From: Dicyema japonicum
Taxonomy: Eukaryota > Dicyemida > Rhombozoa > Dicyemidae
Direction of reading: 5' to 3'
DNA length: 64,000 nucleotides
Assembly (NCBI GenBank): GCA_011109175.1
Contig: RDEW01000024.1
Span: 453,005-517,004 of the forward strand
Below are positions 22,853 through 34,249 of the stretch, one piece after another (within the stretch, counting starts at the first letter, position 1; every line of letters begins with the position of its first letter). Under the pieces are notes generated by a model. That model was not told where the DNA came from. It saw nothing but the letters and a program-made list of their open reading frames with translations, and ran no database searches. The position numbers and the translations under genes are program-made.

Positions 22853-22918
22853 GAAAGTAGCTCAACAGAAGAGTGTTAGAAAAAAGGTCGTTGGTTCAAC
22901 TTCGACCTCTGGGATAGG
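22853..22918 (+). other. tRNA-like sequence, degenerate
   Basis: TAGCTCAACAGAAGAGTG resembles a tRNA D arm/A box, and GTTGGTTCAACTTCGAC forms a 5-bp T arm with a normal loop (B box). The anticodon arm is too short and the acceptor stem pairs poorly. Either a dead tRNA gene or the head of a tRNA-derived SINE. Confidence 0.35.
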
Positions 22919-23197
22919 TGGATACTTCGTTAATACTCTTCTAGGAGCAGAGATCCATATGACATTGTAAAGGAAGGTGAGTTATTAAATCAGTCTGTTG
23001 TACCGAGTATCGAATATAATTGCTGAGAGCTCGTACGCTGTGAAGGTCTATTTATTCGAAAGTTGAGGAATAAATATGTTAGTCTGACATCATTCCCATA
23101 CCAAAAATTTGATTCAAAAACTTTTTTTGCAGTTAAAAGTGTAGAGCGTTCCCTAATAGTTTATTTCTTAGTGATGATGAGATAAATTTATTCTAAA

Positions 23198-23262
23198 GAC
23201 CAAGGGTACCAAACTAACTAACTCCTTGATCGCGACTCGTTTCAGCGTTCCAGAACTTGTCT
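23198..23262 (+). repeat. Dispersed repeat family 3, copy 1
   Basis: Short repeat sharing the pattern AAACTAACTAA..TCC..TGATC..GAC.C.TTC.AGC with 26464-26534, 40716-40790 and 48602-48690, all on the same strand. Two copies centre on the palindrome TCACGTGA. No coding capacity. Confidence 0.55.
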
Positions 23263-24599
23263 CAAGTGCCATCCGGATAATAACGTGAAGATTCGATAGT
23301 ACACTCATATACGAGCAATACAAACAGTCTATAATATTCTGAAATTGAAATATTTAAGAAAACATAACCCAGAATATTATAATTTATAAGTTTAAATCAA
23401 TAATAAAGTATATCTCCGACTTTTATATATTTTTATGTAAATAATCACAAAGGTCTGTATAATTCCAATAATCGCACATGCAGAAATTGCTATGCACTTG
23501 ATTACTAAATTTATATAATTTACTCCGCTACCTATTCGTGATCTATGAATTGTAGCTGGTTTACTCGATGAGCTGATTTCATAACTTTCAATGTCGAATG
23601 TTCACGATCTGGTAAAAAATCTCAATAAATTATAAATAACTTTTTCTATTAATTTCTTCATTTTTGATCATTTCGTCATTTTTGGCATCAGCAGCAATAC
23701 AATCGACTGCTAAATCACAGTTTATTTTTAAATTTACCGCTTCCAGAAAATTTCGGATTATATTTGTTTAATTGCATCTTCATTTCTGTAATATTGATGA
23801 AAACATATCCATATTCCCTTATATGTAGGTCATGACAACTAAAATAGTCGGTTACTGGAATATTGTATATAAGTCCTTTCGTCCTCAAAACTAAAATTAA
23901 CGATTAAACGACTAGCATTACCTTTATTTGATATTAAAAACTGCCAATCAAGAATAAAATAATCTGAAATGACATAAGCGAATAATCTAAAAGTAATATC
24001 ATTTTTGTTCCATGAAAGTTTAAGATATTCATTATTATATTCGAAACTAAAATTCGCGTTGTTCAAATTTTCATGCATCTTTTATTAGTATTATAAGATT
24101 ACTGCTTTATTTGTGGTATTGTATGCAACATCAATTTTTCCACTAAATATTACTACAGTCTTATGGCTTTTTTCAACAATATACGTAGGAATATCATTAT
24201 TCATTATTACAGATATTTTATATTCACTCATTATTGAGTTAATGACAATAAAACTTGAAAATATTACTAATTTTATTTTATTTTTAATAACCTATAAATT
24301 GAAGCATTATCACAGCCTGTGTTCTAATTTATAAATTTTAAATTTTATTTAAATAAAATATAATAAATTAAAAATAAAAAAGAATTATTAAATGTGGTTA
24401 TTCACAATCTCCACCCATGATCCTCTAATTATGCTACCACCTACTGCTATGGAATACCTAAAAATATTCACCCGAGAAGAAAAACACAACGATGAAGGTG
24501 GTCAATTTTATCATTGAAGCCTCTGGACTGCTACTAATGTGCTCACCCTGGGATCTGAAGCTAAGATGATCAATGGAATAGATAACTTGGTGTGTAGAG
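23263..24599. other. AT-rich spacer
   Basis: Open frames at 23839-24078 (minus) and 24113-24334 (plus) lack motifs. A stretch of very high A+T (about 24240-24400) separates them from the next LINE fragment. Confidence 0.3.
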
Positions 24600-25420
24600 G
24601 ATAGAAAGGTGATGTGCCGAAGTTACTATTTGTTTGGGTTAAAAAGAGGATTGAGAGTCCGGCAAAAGCAATTAAATTTGGGCAATATGTTCAAAGCCAT
24701 GAATGAACACCTGTTATCATTGGATAATTACTACATTGGGCTCATTAATATAAAGCCTTCCAAATTTGAACTGATGACTAAAACAAAGAAAATTCTTGTG
24801 CAGAATCGGATTCATTTGTAACCTGGAAACTAGGGAAGACTATGCCAAATTATAAGATTGGAAGAGGATTGGTATCCATTACCATAAAAGTGAACGGATG
24901 CTTTTACAATTCTTCCCAGACCTGGAGAAGTCGAATAATTGGTTCAGGAAAAATCCGAAGGATCGTTGTGTCATATAAAAAGTCGTATTTGTTCTTCAAA
25001 ATGCTGGAGATAAGTGCAACCGCTGTAACTCTGCTATGAAAAGTGTAGACCATTTGGCAACAAGTTGTGCTTGTAAGAAGACTAAGAGACACAAGACTCA
25101 TCCGTGCAGTTTATTGTTGCGATCGGGCCTGTAGATATTCGAGTGGACACAAAGGTACAAAATATCAAACCGGACTTATTTGTTTTCAATACAATAACTC
25201 TAATAGAAGTGGGAATGTGAAGTTTTGACTTGGGATGGGATCGTCAGCTAGTACTACAAACATAATTTAGAAGTCTTGAAGCCGTAATGTTCTGTGAAAG
25301 TACATATACTGACTGTCTCGATTAAGAATAGAGTATTCTCAATGGATATAGAGATAAAGTGGGAATTGTGGAGGACGATGAGAAAGAGGCTGTGTTATTC
25401 CTAAAAACATCAATATGGGT
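24600..25420 (+). mobile_element. R4/Dong-like element 3' half with endonuclease remnants
   Basis: Pieces in order: FKAMNEHLLSLDNYYIGLIN (end of RT, about 24690-24752), CNRCNSAMKSVDHLATSC (CCHC cluster, about 25015-25073), then VQNIKPDLFVFNTITLIEVG (about 25155-25215), which fits a PD...(E)-type REL endonuclease core. This is the Dong/R4 C-terminal order. Several frameshifts and stops; dead. Confidence 0.75.
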
Positions 25421-25499
25421 GGTCAACCTGGAGATAAGAGTTTAATTTAGTGCGAGGCGCCATGTGGTCTATCATTGTGAAAGTTCTGGAGGCTCTCGG

Positions 25500-25770
25500 G
25501 GTGCACCTAATGTATCGTGAAAAGTACCATTAGCTCTCTTCTAAAAGGGAACATTTTCTTTCCGTTCGACGAATTTCTGGCCTCCGCTTCACGGTCGTCT
25601 GTTTCTGAACGACGCAAACTGAATGATCGGATCTCTGTTGTTAAACTGAACTGGATTAAAGGGAAAATTGTAGAAATTACAGCACTTATTTCAAAATTCT
25701 AGATTGACATAATACTCATTCAAGAATCGAAGCTGTCTTAAATTTTCCTAGATTGAACATAACGAGCTGA
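25500..25770 (+). mobile_element. Apurinic endonuclease (EN) N-terminal fragment of a LINE
   Basis: VVKLNWIKGKIVEITALISKF, one stop, then IDIILIQESKLS resembles the opening of APE-type endonucleases of Jockey/CR1-like LINEs ('..NINGIKNKI.EL..LI....IDIILIQETKL'). The rest of the domain is unrecognisable. Confidence 0.6.
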
Positions 25771-25989
25771 TAGTACTAGGAAACGGGTGGAGGACACCTC
25801 ACTTTAATCAAGAGGAGTCGAAATATGAACAAAATTCACAAGAAATAAGGAAAATCATGGGAAATGGCGGAATAACTGAGATTATCTGGATATCTGTCGG
25901 GACTACAAGAAGTCTTGAAGCCGGAATGGAGATGCAGTATGAGTATCTATTGGAAAAATTAAAAAGAAACCGCTGCACTCCATTTTATT

Positions 25990-26308
25990 TCCGTGTTTGA
26001 AAGACACAGAAGTGAATATTGCGGAATCCTATGTATGGCTATTGCATGGAAATCACTTCCCTGTAACCGAGAGCGTGTTGACTACTGAAGTGGATACTTC
26101 AGGATCGTTACATGTTTTTGATAACGGGAAAACTAAGTGCGGACATTGCAACTCAGCAAAGAATACCGTCGATCACCATGCAACTAGGTGTGGGAGAATG
26201 GTGAATAGCTCGTATCTCAGGCGCGACAATGAAGTGGTCAGATATTTAAACCTACATCTCTACAGTCAACATGGAATAAGAAAAACTAAGAAACTGAAGA
26301 CCCATTAA
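25990..26308 (+). mobile_element. R4/Dong-like Cys/His domain, open frame
   Basis: An open 103-codon frame contains KCGHCNSAKNTVDHHATRC then RRDNEVVRYLNLHLYSQHGI, a good match to the zinc-binding region and following helix found just before the endonuclease of Dong/R4 elements (C-x2-C...H..T.C; RRHNEVVR.). No endonuclease follows. It is cleaner than the same region at 25.0 kb. Confidence 0.78.
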
Positions 26309-26326
26309 GTGAAAGCATTATAAAGC

Positions 26327-26706
26327 CCACTAAAGTAAACCTAAAGTATCCGAACTTCAATAATCCGAATTTTTTGACGAGTCAGCAAAATATTACGAAG
26401 TTCCCCTACAAAAAGGGTTTAATAATCCGAAAGATATTTATTAAAAATTTTTTATTTAACCCAAGACCACGGTAAAACCAAACTATTTATCACGTGATCA
26501 CGATGCATTCTAACAGAAACCTCAAATTCGTGTGTGAGAGGATTCTCAGTCCACCAAATCGAATTGGTAAGGTTAGTTAGTACCATCCGTCAAACTAAAA
26601 GTTCGTAAGGCGTTCGGAAGTGGTCCGAAGCGTTAAATCCTTATAACCGTAAGTTGACGTTTTCTATTATCCAAACGTTTAGAATATCCAAGTTATTTAC
26701 TTTCCA
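26327..26706. mobile_element. Probable pogo/Tigger-type MITE
   Basis: The left end AAAGTAAACCTAAAGTATCC with internal AATAATCCGAA and the right end (reverse complement AAAGTAAATAACTTGGATAT with TTTGGATAATAGAAA) look like inverted repeats of a pogo-like element; the 'AGTATCCGAACTT' wording is typical of Tigger ends. Similarity of the two ends is only partial and the TA duplication is not clean. A family 3 repeat lies inside. Confidence 0.45.
26464..26534 (+). repeat. Dispersed repeat family 3, copy 2
   Basis: AGACCACGGT..AAACTA..TATCACGTGATCACGATGCATTCTAACAGAAACCTCA-type segment; compare 48602-48690, which shares the ACCACGGT head and the central TCACGTGATC. Confidence 0.6.
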
Positions 26707-26869
26707 ATTATTTTAATTTAATAAAAATTAAATATGATTTTAGGTTGATTGTCACATTTATTTATGAGGGGCGATATCTGAACGAGACAATAACCCTTCA
26801 AGAAGTTCAATGTATACGACTTAAGAATGATAAGAGTCCTCGTCCAGATGAGCTCAAGGCGAAACTTTT

Positions 26870-27410
26870 TAATACGAAACGTATAAACTATTCAAAATAA
26901 TCCCAGAATTCTGAAAAATTGCAAAAACTGAGAAGATCTGGCTTTTGCAAAAAGGCTGGATACGAAAACAAGACTATGGTTGTAAAATTCGTTGAACAAG
27001 CATGTGCTGCTTTACAAAGTGAGGACCTGGGACCGACTCAAAAACAGTTGGACTTTTTCCATTAAACTCAATTAAGGCAACGATATCGTTAGAAGGATCT
27101 CCACGAACAGACTGTATACGAGAGGATGAAGTGTAGCCAATCTAGATTAAGATCACGGAAGCTAGATGGAGCTGAAAGCCCAAGCTAGCGTGGCTATGGA
27201 GGACTTTTTAAACCTCACGCTTCCAGATTCCGTGGACGATAAAAAACCACCATCCCTATGGTCCATGTTTTCTTAGAACCTACGGAGTACCACGTGATCC
27301 CCGTCTCAGTTCCTTTGTTTCCATCCAAAATGGGTCTTGCTTTTTCCTACATCACTGGAAGGGTTCCCACAACGGCGGATATAAATGGATGTGACGCTTG
27401 GAAAGGTTGC
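26870..27410. other. Unassigned, with a diverged family 2 repeat at about 27280-27410
   Basis: A 60-codon frame (about 26880-27065) ends ..TQKQLDFFH, which faintly recalls a Tigger transposase C-terminus. From 27290, 'ACGTGATCC..' and 'CACTGGAAGGGTTCCCACAA' parallel the family 2 repeat in its 50.9-kb orientation. Confidence 0.35.
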
Positions 27411-27609
27411 GTTTTTTAATCAAATTTATTGTTAAACAGAAGACCCAAATCAGATACCAGCTGCCAAGAGACAATTAATAAACTTAGTATACTAGTACCC
27501 CCAGGTTCCCGAGTTGTATAACAGAATGGGACTGATAAACGTGTTAACAATTTTAGCCGTAGTCCGAGAGAGATCTGCTTTTTTTTCTCTTTTTTTTCCA
27601 AATATTCCA

Positions 27610-28930
27610 CATTTTCTTAAAGAGAGTGGCCAACATCTTCCTTTCTACTGATATCCTCCGGATCTCCCAACAGTGAACCAAGTTTTTTTTGTATCTCCAT
27701 TTTTCATCATTTCTTGACGATGTGGGTCCAATTTGTTTTGATGAGATTTATAGTGGTTTCCATTTGGGAGTGATATCTCTGCTGTACGTAGTGCGGACTC
27801 AAGCAACTCCTTAGTGGTGGATACAAAGTCCACATCATCCGCGTATATAAATTCGGTGTTAACTGGGGCCATAGTCTTTCTCAGATCTCTCAGAGCCGCC
27901 TACAACAAAGAATCACACTATCCTCGTTTAATATGTCGGTTAGCATGTTTATCAGGTTTTCTCTGTTGATGCTGTCGAACGCCTCTTCGCATATTTTTGG
28001 AATGCAGCTCTACCAACGATGACTCCATACAAAATCAAAGATTGACCGTCTGCGCTTGAAGCCACTCTGAATGAGTGACAGGTATCCCCCTACAGTGTTT
28101 TGTATACGATTTAGAACAATAAGATAATAGGTCTGAGATTTTCTAGTAATCCTTCTTTTTTCCAGGTTTGTGAAGTGGTAGTAGTATACTGGTGGACAGT
28201 GGTTTCGGTGTTCCAATGAATTGACTGATCCATGCATTGCCTACTTAGAATAATGTCCTGAAATAGCGGCAAGTGTGATTTGCTTGTCTTCTTGGTTCAG
28301 TATAATGCGGTCACACACTTTGACAGATGACCTTGGTGATTCCCTCGTTAGTATTTGACTGCAGCAGACATTCTACTCCCATATTTGTGTTACTTTGTGT
28401 GCTTCGTCATCCAAGTATTGATTAATTAACCCCTTTGCTCGGTTTCTTCTTTAATTTAGCGGAGAATTTTATTCCGTTTTGTTATTAGAATGTTAAATAA
28501 ATTTTGTAGAAAAAACAGCAAGGCCGCAGGTCCTACCTTGAACATCACGCTGATGAGGTCAAAGCCAGGAAAATTGGCCTTGCATTCTTTTATTGACGTC
28601 TTGATATCCCTCAAGGCGATTTCATCTCAACAGCTCTGAGTCAGTCCAAAGGATATTTAGTTAGTTCAAGGGAATCTCTTTCCTGATCTTCAGGAATCAA
28701 GGTTATGAGATCGATGCATTGAATATTCTACAGCTGATTCATGAATACATTAAGAACATCCTCCAATGAGTAAGTGCCCCATCTCGATTATCTAGGAGAA
28801 CCTTGCATCTATACGCGGATCAATGACGAAGACTCTCAGGACGACTGAACAAGTAACCTGGATTGTTCAGAATCGAAATTTGTGGATGATCTAGAGTGTG
28901 TTAGAGAACTCCAAAAACTAAATTATTATT
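27610..28930 (-). mobile_element. LINE family X reverse transcriptase, long decayed copy
   Basis: Minus-strand blocks in order (high to low coordinate): a pre-RT region near 28560-28620, NLEKRRITRKSQTYYLI.. remnants of the 'NYRPISLL' block, FKRRRSIFDFVWSHRW (28010-28060, matching the REGRSTADIVWSHR block at 21.4 kb), EEAFDSINRENLINML (about 27950-27990), and EFIYADDVDFVSTTKE with intact YADD (about 27810-27860) followed by a GSLLG-like remnant. Frameshifts throughout. Confidence 0.72.
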
Positions 28931-28969
28931 ATTAACCCAAGAACACCAATAGCTAATTTAATGAATTAA

Positions 28970-29455
28970 TTAAGTGATCTCGAAGGCCTCCTCGTACGCC
29001 TTCTGGGATCCAACACAACTTTTATGTGGGCGGGGTGGTTTCGGGAATAGGAATTGGAGAGGGGTGATGTATACCCTTCTCATAAGACACGTCGTGACTG
29101 TGTATTGTTGAGAGTTGCACTGCTTGCACAGGGTAGCAAATCCCTTTCCATTTTGTCGGATAAGGTCTTCAAATGATGAGGGTATTAGGATTTCTAGTTT
29201 CCCGAGATTACTAGTAGTAGTGGCTGTTAAGGCCTTGAATGTCCTGGATTCTTTGTTTGTTCGTCCAGGACAGATTGATTCCCCATGACGTACAGACATA
29301 GCTGACAGATGGCTCAATGAATTGTTTGTACAACAATTTCCAAGCTGGGAAAGGGGTTTTAATGCCGTCAGATGTTCAAGTTTCAAAATTTTACTAATTT
29401 TCAGTTTCTTAGTAAAAGGTATTTTTGTCTGGTTGATAAATAAATCCACTGTCAT
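28970..29455 (-). CDS. Unidentified 161-codon open frame (TTG/ATG ambiguity)
   Basis: One of the longer clean frames here. It has a single Cys-rich stretch LCKQCNSQQYTVTTC (C-x2-C...C) and a basic C-terminal region KPPRPHKSCVGSQK. It lies upstream of, and on the same strand as, the family X RT copy, so it may be that LINE's 5' coding region or an unrelated exon. Not recognised. Confidence 0.3.
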   Translation of the reverse strand: MTVDLFINQTKIPFTKKLKISKILKLEHLTALKPLSQLGNCCTNNSLSHLSAMSVRHGESICPGRTNKESRTFKALTATTTSNLGKLEILIPSSFEDLIRQNGKGFATLCKQCNSQQYTVTTCLMRRVYITPLQFLFPKPPRPHKSCVGSQKAYEEAFEIT

Positions 29456-29506
29456 TTGTCCAAGTCGTTTTTTTTAAAGCCTTTTCACGAGAGCCATAGT
29501 ATTTTA

Positions 29507-29683
29507 TAGCTCCGCATAGGCAGGACACACACTTTATTTAAGTAAAGAACAGTTAATTTTAACTAATCGTAGAACCAAGGAATGATCTTCACTTCTTTTT
29601 TTTCTTTTTCTTGTGTGAGTGTCCTTTCTAGACAAATCCAGTTCCGCAGTGAGTATTCACTGATGACGGCGTCACTCGTCAAA
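29507..29683 (+). repeat. Dispersed repeat family 1, copy 2
   Basis: Same order of blocks as 9140-9316. The hairpin reads CAGTGA, loop GTAT, TCACTG (29647-29662): stem kept, loop changed. Confidence 0.75.
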
Positions 29684-30095
29684 CCTCGTTTGTCTGAGGT
29701 AAATAAAGACAAAGAAGATTTTTCAGTAGATATATCAAGCCGGTTATAATTTAGCCAAATTTGAATCTTGTGAAGGTATTCTTGTAGTCTTTCTGATGCC
29801 TTTGGGATATCTTGATCGCGGATCCGATGAATAAGTCATCAGCATATGATAGGATGAAATCATCTTTGCTCGAAGAAAAGGCGTCTTTGCTAAAAAGGAA
29901 ATATTTCTAATTAAATTACGAACATTAATTTATATACAGAAAATAAATTATTATTAATTAACTATATGTCCTGTTAACTTTAGCGTGGTGTTAGTAGTCT
30001 ACCGATTCTAAAGGATTTGGAAACGCCCAAGGGCACCTAATGTCCACCGAAAAAGGACCTTAGAACCCCCTCCTCCCTAAGAGATGCATTTCACA
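29684..30095. other. Unassigned spacer
   Basis: No gene recognised; G+C rises near 29990-30100, where the LINE endonuclease fragment begins. Confidence 0.3.
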
Positions 30096-30099
30096 GATG

Positions 30100-30620
30100 A
30101 TCGAACTTTCCCGGAGGAAATCCTCGGCCCATCCTAGAGAAAATCACTTAACTGCTCTTCAGCTGAACATAAATGGAATTAAAGAGAAAATCAGGTAACT
30201 TCGCTCACTCCTGGCAAGTCAGAAGATCACGTGACCATGATTCAATGGAACCAAACTCACTTTTAAACTCTACCCCTTCATTCCCCTGATACAACGCTAC
30301 CAGGATGATTTGTAGAGAGAAGAGGTGGAAGTCTGCTCACTCTATACAAAAACAACCTGAACTCCAAGGACATCTCAGAAGTGAGGAAACTGTTGGGGAT
30401 GATGAGGATACCAAAATAACTGGAATATCGCCGGGACAACGAAGGGAACACTATGGTCTATGAATATCTACGTTCCGTCCTTTGTTACTGCCCGAAGAGC
30501 TATGTTATGCCAAACCTATAAAGATTGGTTTCATTCAATATCATCATCTGAATGCGAAGCATCCCTTTTGGTTGTCAACTCAATTTGCCTACATTGAAGA
30601 ACACGATTAGAGCTGAGGTA
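30100..30620 (+). mobile_element. Jockey-like LINE endonuclease domain, decayed
   Basis: A frame mosaic contains LNINGIKEKI (about 30165-30195), LLASQKIT.. 'MIQ.N', and GRFVERRGGSLLTLYKN (about 30305-30350), matching APE-type EN domains ('NINGI..K..EL..LL...I..IQET', '..DR....GGGLLTL'). Followed by a TKITGISPGQR-like piece. Stops and frameshifts; no RT follows on this strand. Confidence 0.62.
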
Positions 30621-30889
30621 TTTCCTAAAGTCACAATTTATTAGTCAGAACATAATTACTTCGTCAGAGACCGACTATTTTCAAAAACGAGGCAGGAGTA
30701 TTACGAGATTGGTAGGGATGATTGGGACACTCATCTCAAATTGTGTATTTGTCAGGTATTTGTTGCTTTTTATCTTCACAGGAATGAAATTACTGAACAC
30801 GAAACCGCCTTAGCTAGAAGGTCAAGGGATCGCATTCCTGACTTAATACACCTAAGGAGAAACCCAGCAATGAATGATGGATATTCAAG

Positions 30890-32010
30890 GGTATGATTTC
30901 TGATATTCAAGTTTAGATTTTGTTCGTTGTGGAGTCTCTTAAAATATATTATGGCTGAGCTGGATAAAAATAAACGACAGATGAAATTGTGTTGCTCTTC
31001 CAAAATATGTTTTTATGTCTTCTGGGTTGTGATCTTACATACAGACAATGGTAAGGAATTTTCAATTACTTAGTGGAGGATTTATGCAGAAAATACTCCA
31101 TAAAACATGTTTGAGGTAGGCCACGAGCTCCCTGGATTCAGGGACAAGTTGAAAGGGAAATTGTATGCTACAATTTGTAGGTTTAATCAAAGATTTACCG
31201 TTGAATGTCTTCGGCATCTCGTTTAGAGAGTAATGGAGAATACGGAGCTGAACAACGAAAGAATGTCGAGACGATGAACTAATGATAGCGAGAAACACAG
31301 CTTTCGAAAACCTGGTGATTGCAGCTGAGATGATTAATGCCGAAATTGGAAATTTGACGTCATGGGAAATAAAGTGATTTAAGGGTGCGCAAAAATACTA
31401 ATTTTTAGACAAGAAAAATGATCTGAATATCCCCCGGTTTCCATTATACGATGGACTGGATTATGAGTAATGCAACGTAGTTTAAAGAGATGACTGTAAG
31501 AGAGCATATTCTTATCATTTGTGTTTATGCAACTAAGCCATATATGCAATATTACTTTGCCAAATGAAGATGAAACCATCAAGACTATATCGGCATTATC
31601 AAAGTAAGCATTTGACTAACTTTGAAAAACTAAGTGAGTGATATTTCTACACTCCTGAAAACAAACGATACAAGGAACATACATTATAGACTAATGGGTG
31701 GACTCATCTAAATCATGATGGGAAATCTTAAAAATTACACTCATCAATGATTCCGTTGAAGAATCTAAGAAATCGGAACAAATATTGATTTGGGTTTTAA
31801 TTCAAAACTTAATGAGGTTAGTATCGTTCATGTTACAAGGCGTCTTTTTCGTTTTCAGGATTAATTTTCATATTCCTTAGTGGATGATGGATTCATTCAA
31901 ATCCAATATTTTTAAATCTGATTCCGAAGTAAGAGAGGAATTAATGGACCTCGAAATAATACATCTTATGAAATTAACTTTCAGATACTTAAATTTTGCA
32001 GAATTCGAAC
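30890..32010 (+). mobile_element. Integrase core followed by BED finger and hAT C-terminus (SCAND3/ZBED9-like composite), decayed
   Basis: Three collinear remnants: a retroviral-type integrase core, ILHTDNGKEFS (second catalytic Asp, about 31031-31065), then frame-shifted KYSIKHV.GRPRAPWIQGQVERE (about 31085-31160); a BED-type finger end MKMKPSRLYRHYQSKH (about 31558-31605); and a hAT C-terminal piece DSEVREELMDLE (about 31920-31955) close to the FAM200/ZBED 'Q.ELIDLQ' block. Integrase plus BED/hAT in one unit is the arrangement known from SCAND3/ZBED9-like genes. Order and strand agree, but stops abound and independent insertions cannot be excluded. Confidence 0.55.
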
Positions 32011-32600
32011 ATTAATGAACAATTTACAAATTTGCGGAACTCGATCTCTGATACTTTAACTAAACATCTTGTTGAAAGAGGATTCAAATTGAGAAGTGAG
32101 CGAAATAAATTAAAAGTTTGTGAGGAAATTTTACTGAAGTCAAGTCTAATATTGAAATGTTGGTTAAAAGTCATCAGTTTTTCAAGGATCACATTAATTA
32201 ATGATTATTGCTTTTTCAATAAAACTATTCGTTAACGAGCTAAATATATGATTTTTTTAACTTAATAAAATTCTAAACAAACTTAAATTTACTTTTGGGC
32301 GGTGGAAGTTTTGGCTGGGTGATAATTCAAAATTGGGCGGGAAACACGTTAAGAACAGTTTGTGTAGATGATAGCAATAATGCTTTGTTAAGTTTCGCTA
32401 CTTAATGGCTCAGATTTAACAGTCTCAACAACTACCGTTACTTTCGGTCATACGGTTAAACGCTTTAACGGTTAAATTGATTGCGCCTCATTTATAACTT
32501 AACCTCTTTTAGAAAGTGACAGATAATGACGATAAAAATCCCAGTCCACACATGATATGTCGTATTTTAAGAGGATGTCCTCAATAATATCCGGTTCCAA
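32011..32600. other. Unassigned, includes a short open frame
   Basis: A plus-strand frame (31996-32235; INEQFTNLRNSISDTLTKH, amphipathic) has no recognised family and may be a continuation of the composite element. The rest shows nothing I can name. Confidence 0.3.
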
Positions 32601-32619
32601 GTTTATAACAAGTTCCTGT

Positions 32620-33552
32620 TATATATGATCGCTTCCGATGTCTCACATAGTTTTTGGTTTCTCCACATAGGTTTACAGTTGTGGTGAAACAAGGAAGATC
32701 CCAAGCATGTTTCCACCAAGGTTAGATGATTCAGATGTCAAGACTTCTATCCAATTATGCTCAGTTAAGAGTTCAATCGTCGTCCATCTTTTTGTTTATA
32801 ACATCCGTAGCTCGTTCATCGCATTTAGGTCACCCACCAGGATTGACATTGGATTTCACTCAAAGGACTCGATATTCTCCGTAAGCAATTCCTCATGTCC
32901 TTCGAATATATGGTGCCACGATGCTGATCCAAACAACAGACTTCGATATACGAATTCGCATTGGGAGACCGAAATGATGTTTAGGTTCCGTACTATAAGT
33001 TATCACGGTAGAAGACGGATATTGCAGAACCAGATATCGCACAACATATCCACCGAGTGGTATCCTTCCACAACCTTCTGTCGTTGCAATTAGTGCCAGA
33101 TTGTGATGCCTCTTCCTGGGGATCGGGCATTCACAAGCACAATCTTTTTACTGGTATTTGGATGGCGTGGGCTCTCCATTGCCAGGTCCACCATCTCTTT
33201 TAAATCCATTGTACTATGTTACTTTAGTCTAGGAGTTATCTATTTAAGTTCCTGGGAGATCCTCTCAGAAACGTTCTTTTAGCTTGCCAATTCCGTTAAT
33301 TACTTTAAGTGTCGACCACTCGTCTCCTCCTCTCTGCAGGGTTATGTGCATCTCTGGTCTCCTTTTCCTCAGGTCTAGTTCTGTCTTTGTCTTATGTAGG
33401 TTCAGGTTTTGCCTAGCTACTTTTTGCTGTCCACGGTCTCCCAATATCGCCTGTCCATCATTTTCTCTCTGCTGGTTTTGTTCATACTTTTTTTGGCGAT
33501 TGGACGTCCACCATATCAAGGACAATGTGCGGTCGAGCCACAATTGATGCAA
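32620..33552 (-). mobile_element. Probable LINE remnant (EN-RT linker region)
   Basis: The minus frame 33265-33552 is basic and coiled-coil-like (NRQKKYEQNQQRENDGQ; RKRRPEMHITLQR), as in the linker between EN and RT of some LINEs; further on (about 32640-33090) faint EN-like pieces appear. No diagnostic motif, so low confidence. Confidence 0.35.
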
Positions 33553-33731
33553 TTTGGCATTTTTGCTTTAAAAATTCATAAATGCAAAATATTTGCCGAC
33601 CATAACACTCAGCACACTTAGTGTGCCACGAGAAAATTGCCACAGCCAAATACAAATTTGAATAAATTTATTTCTATTTTTTTGGTTTAATTAATTTATA
33701 TACCTTTATTTATAAAGTTAATGTTTTAAGG

Positions 33732-33810
33732 CAAGGATGTCAAAAATAATTTTTTCCGCGGGTCGGATTAAAAAAATTTTGGATTCCGCGGGCCAGACTA
33801 TTAATTTTTG
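33732..33810. other. Candidate hAT terminal region
   Basis: CAAGGATGTCAAA followed by two CCGCGGG(T/C)C(G/A)G blocks resembles the CAGGGATGTCAAAC...GCGGCCCGCGGGCC ends of FAM200/ZBED-type hAT elements. It lies beside the minus-strand hAT transposase remains at 34250-35145, at the expected (3') end. Confidence 0.5.
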
Positions 33811-33869
33811 ATTTAACAGGATATTTGATTCATACTATGATTTTTATAATATATTGAAATTTTTTTAAT

Positions 33870-34160
33870 AATTTTTGGTTCAGACACCTGGAGCAGCAGC
33901 TTCGACCATGGAAAAACTAAAAATCAAGAAATATTCTTCCCTCGCGGACCGCTACCTATTTACTCCTGTTGCGGTCGAATCATCGGGAGCCGTTGGTTCA
34001 ATGACAGCTGAGTTCTTGCGCGAACTCGGAAGAATGCTTGCCAGAAAGAAAAGGGATCAACGAGAAGCGTTATGGCTGAGACAAAAGATTTGAATAGCCA
34101 TACTCCGAGAGGAACTTGTTCGCTATCTATGCAGCCGACTTCCTCTACTAACATTTGTTT
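33870..34160 (+). mobile_element. REL-element C-terminal fragment, insert within hAT remains
   Basis: An open frame 33875-34093 has LADRYLFTPVAVESSGAVG and AEFLRELGRMLARKKRDQRE, homologous to the 'LRDRFAFYPIVVETTGG...RFLKKLGRLATLK' domain at 9.7 kb; after a stop, IAILRGTCSLSM matches the terminal VAIVRGNATSIMS. It sits between the hAT end and the hAT transposase, so it probably inserted into that element. Confidence 0.7.
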
Positions 34161-34249
34161 CTTTGGTTAATAAATTTTTTTTCAATTTAAAAAAAAATTA
34201 TTTAAAACATTTAACAACACATTTATTAATTTTTTATAATTAAAATATG

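Noticed and set aside
29660-29683. C/D-box snoRNA in repeat family 1
   Set aside because: TGATGA resembles a C box, but there is no terminal stem and no correctly spaced D box or guide.
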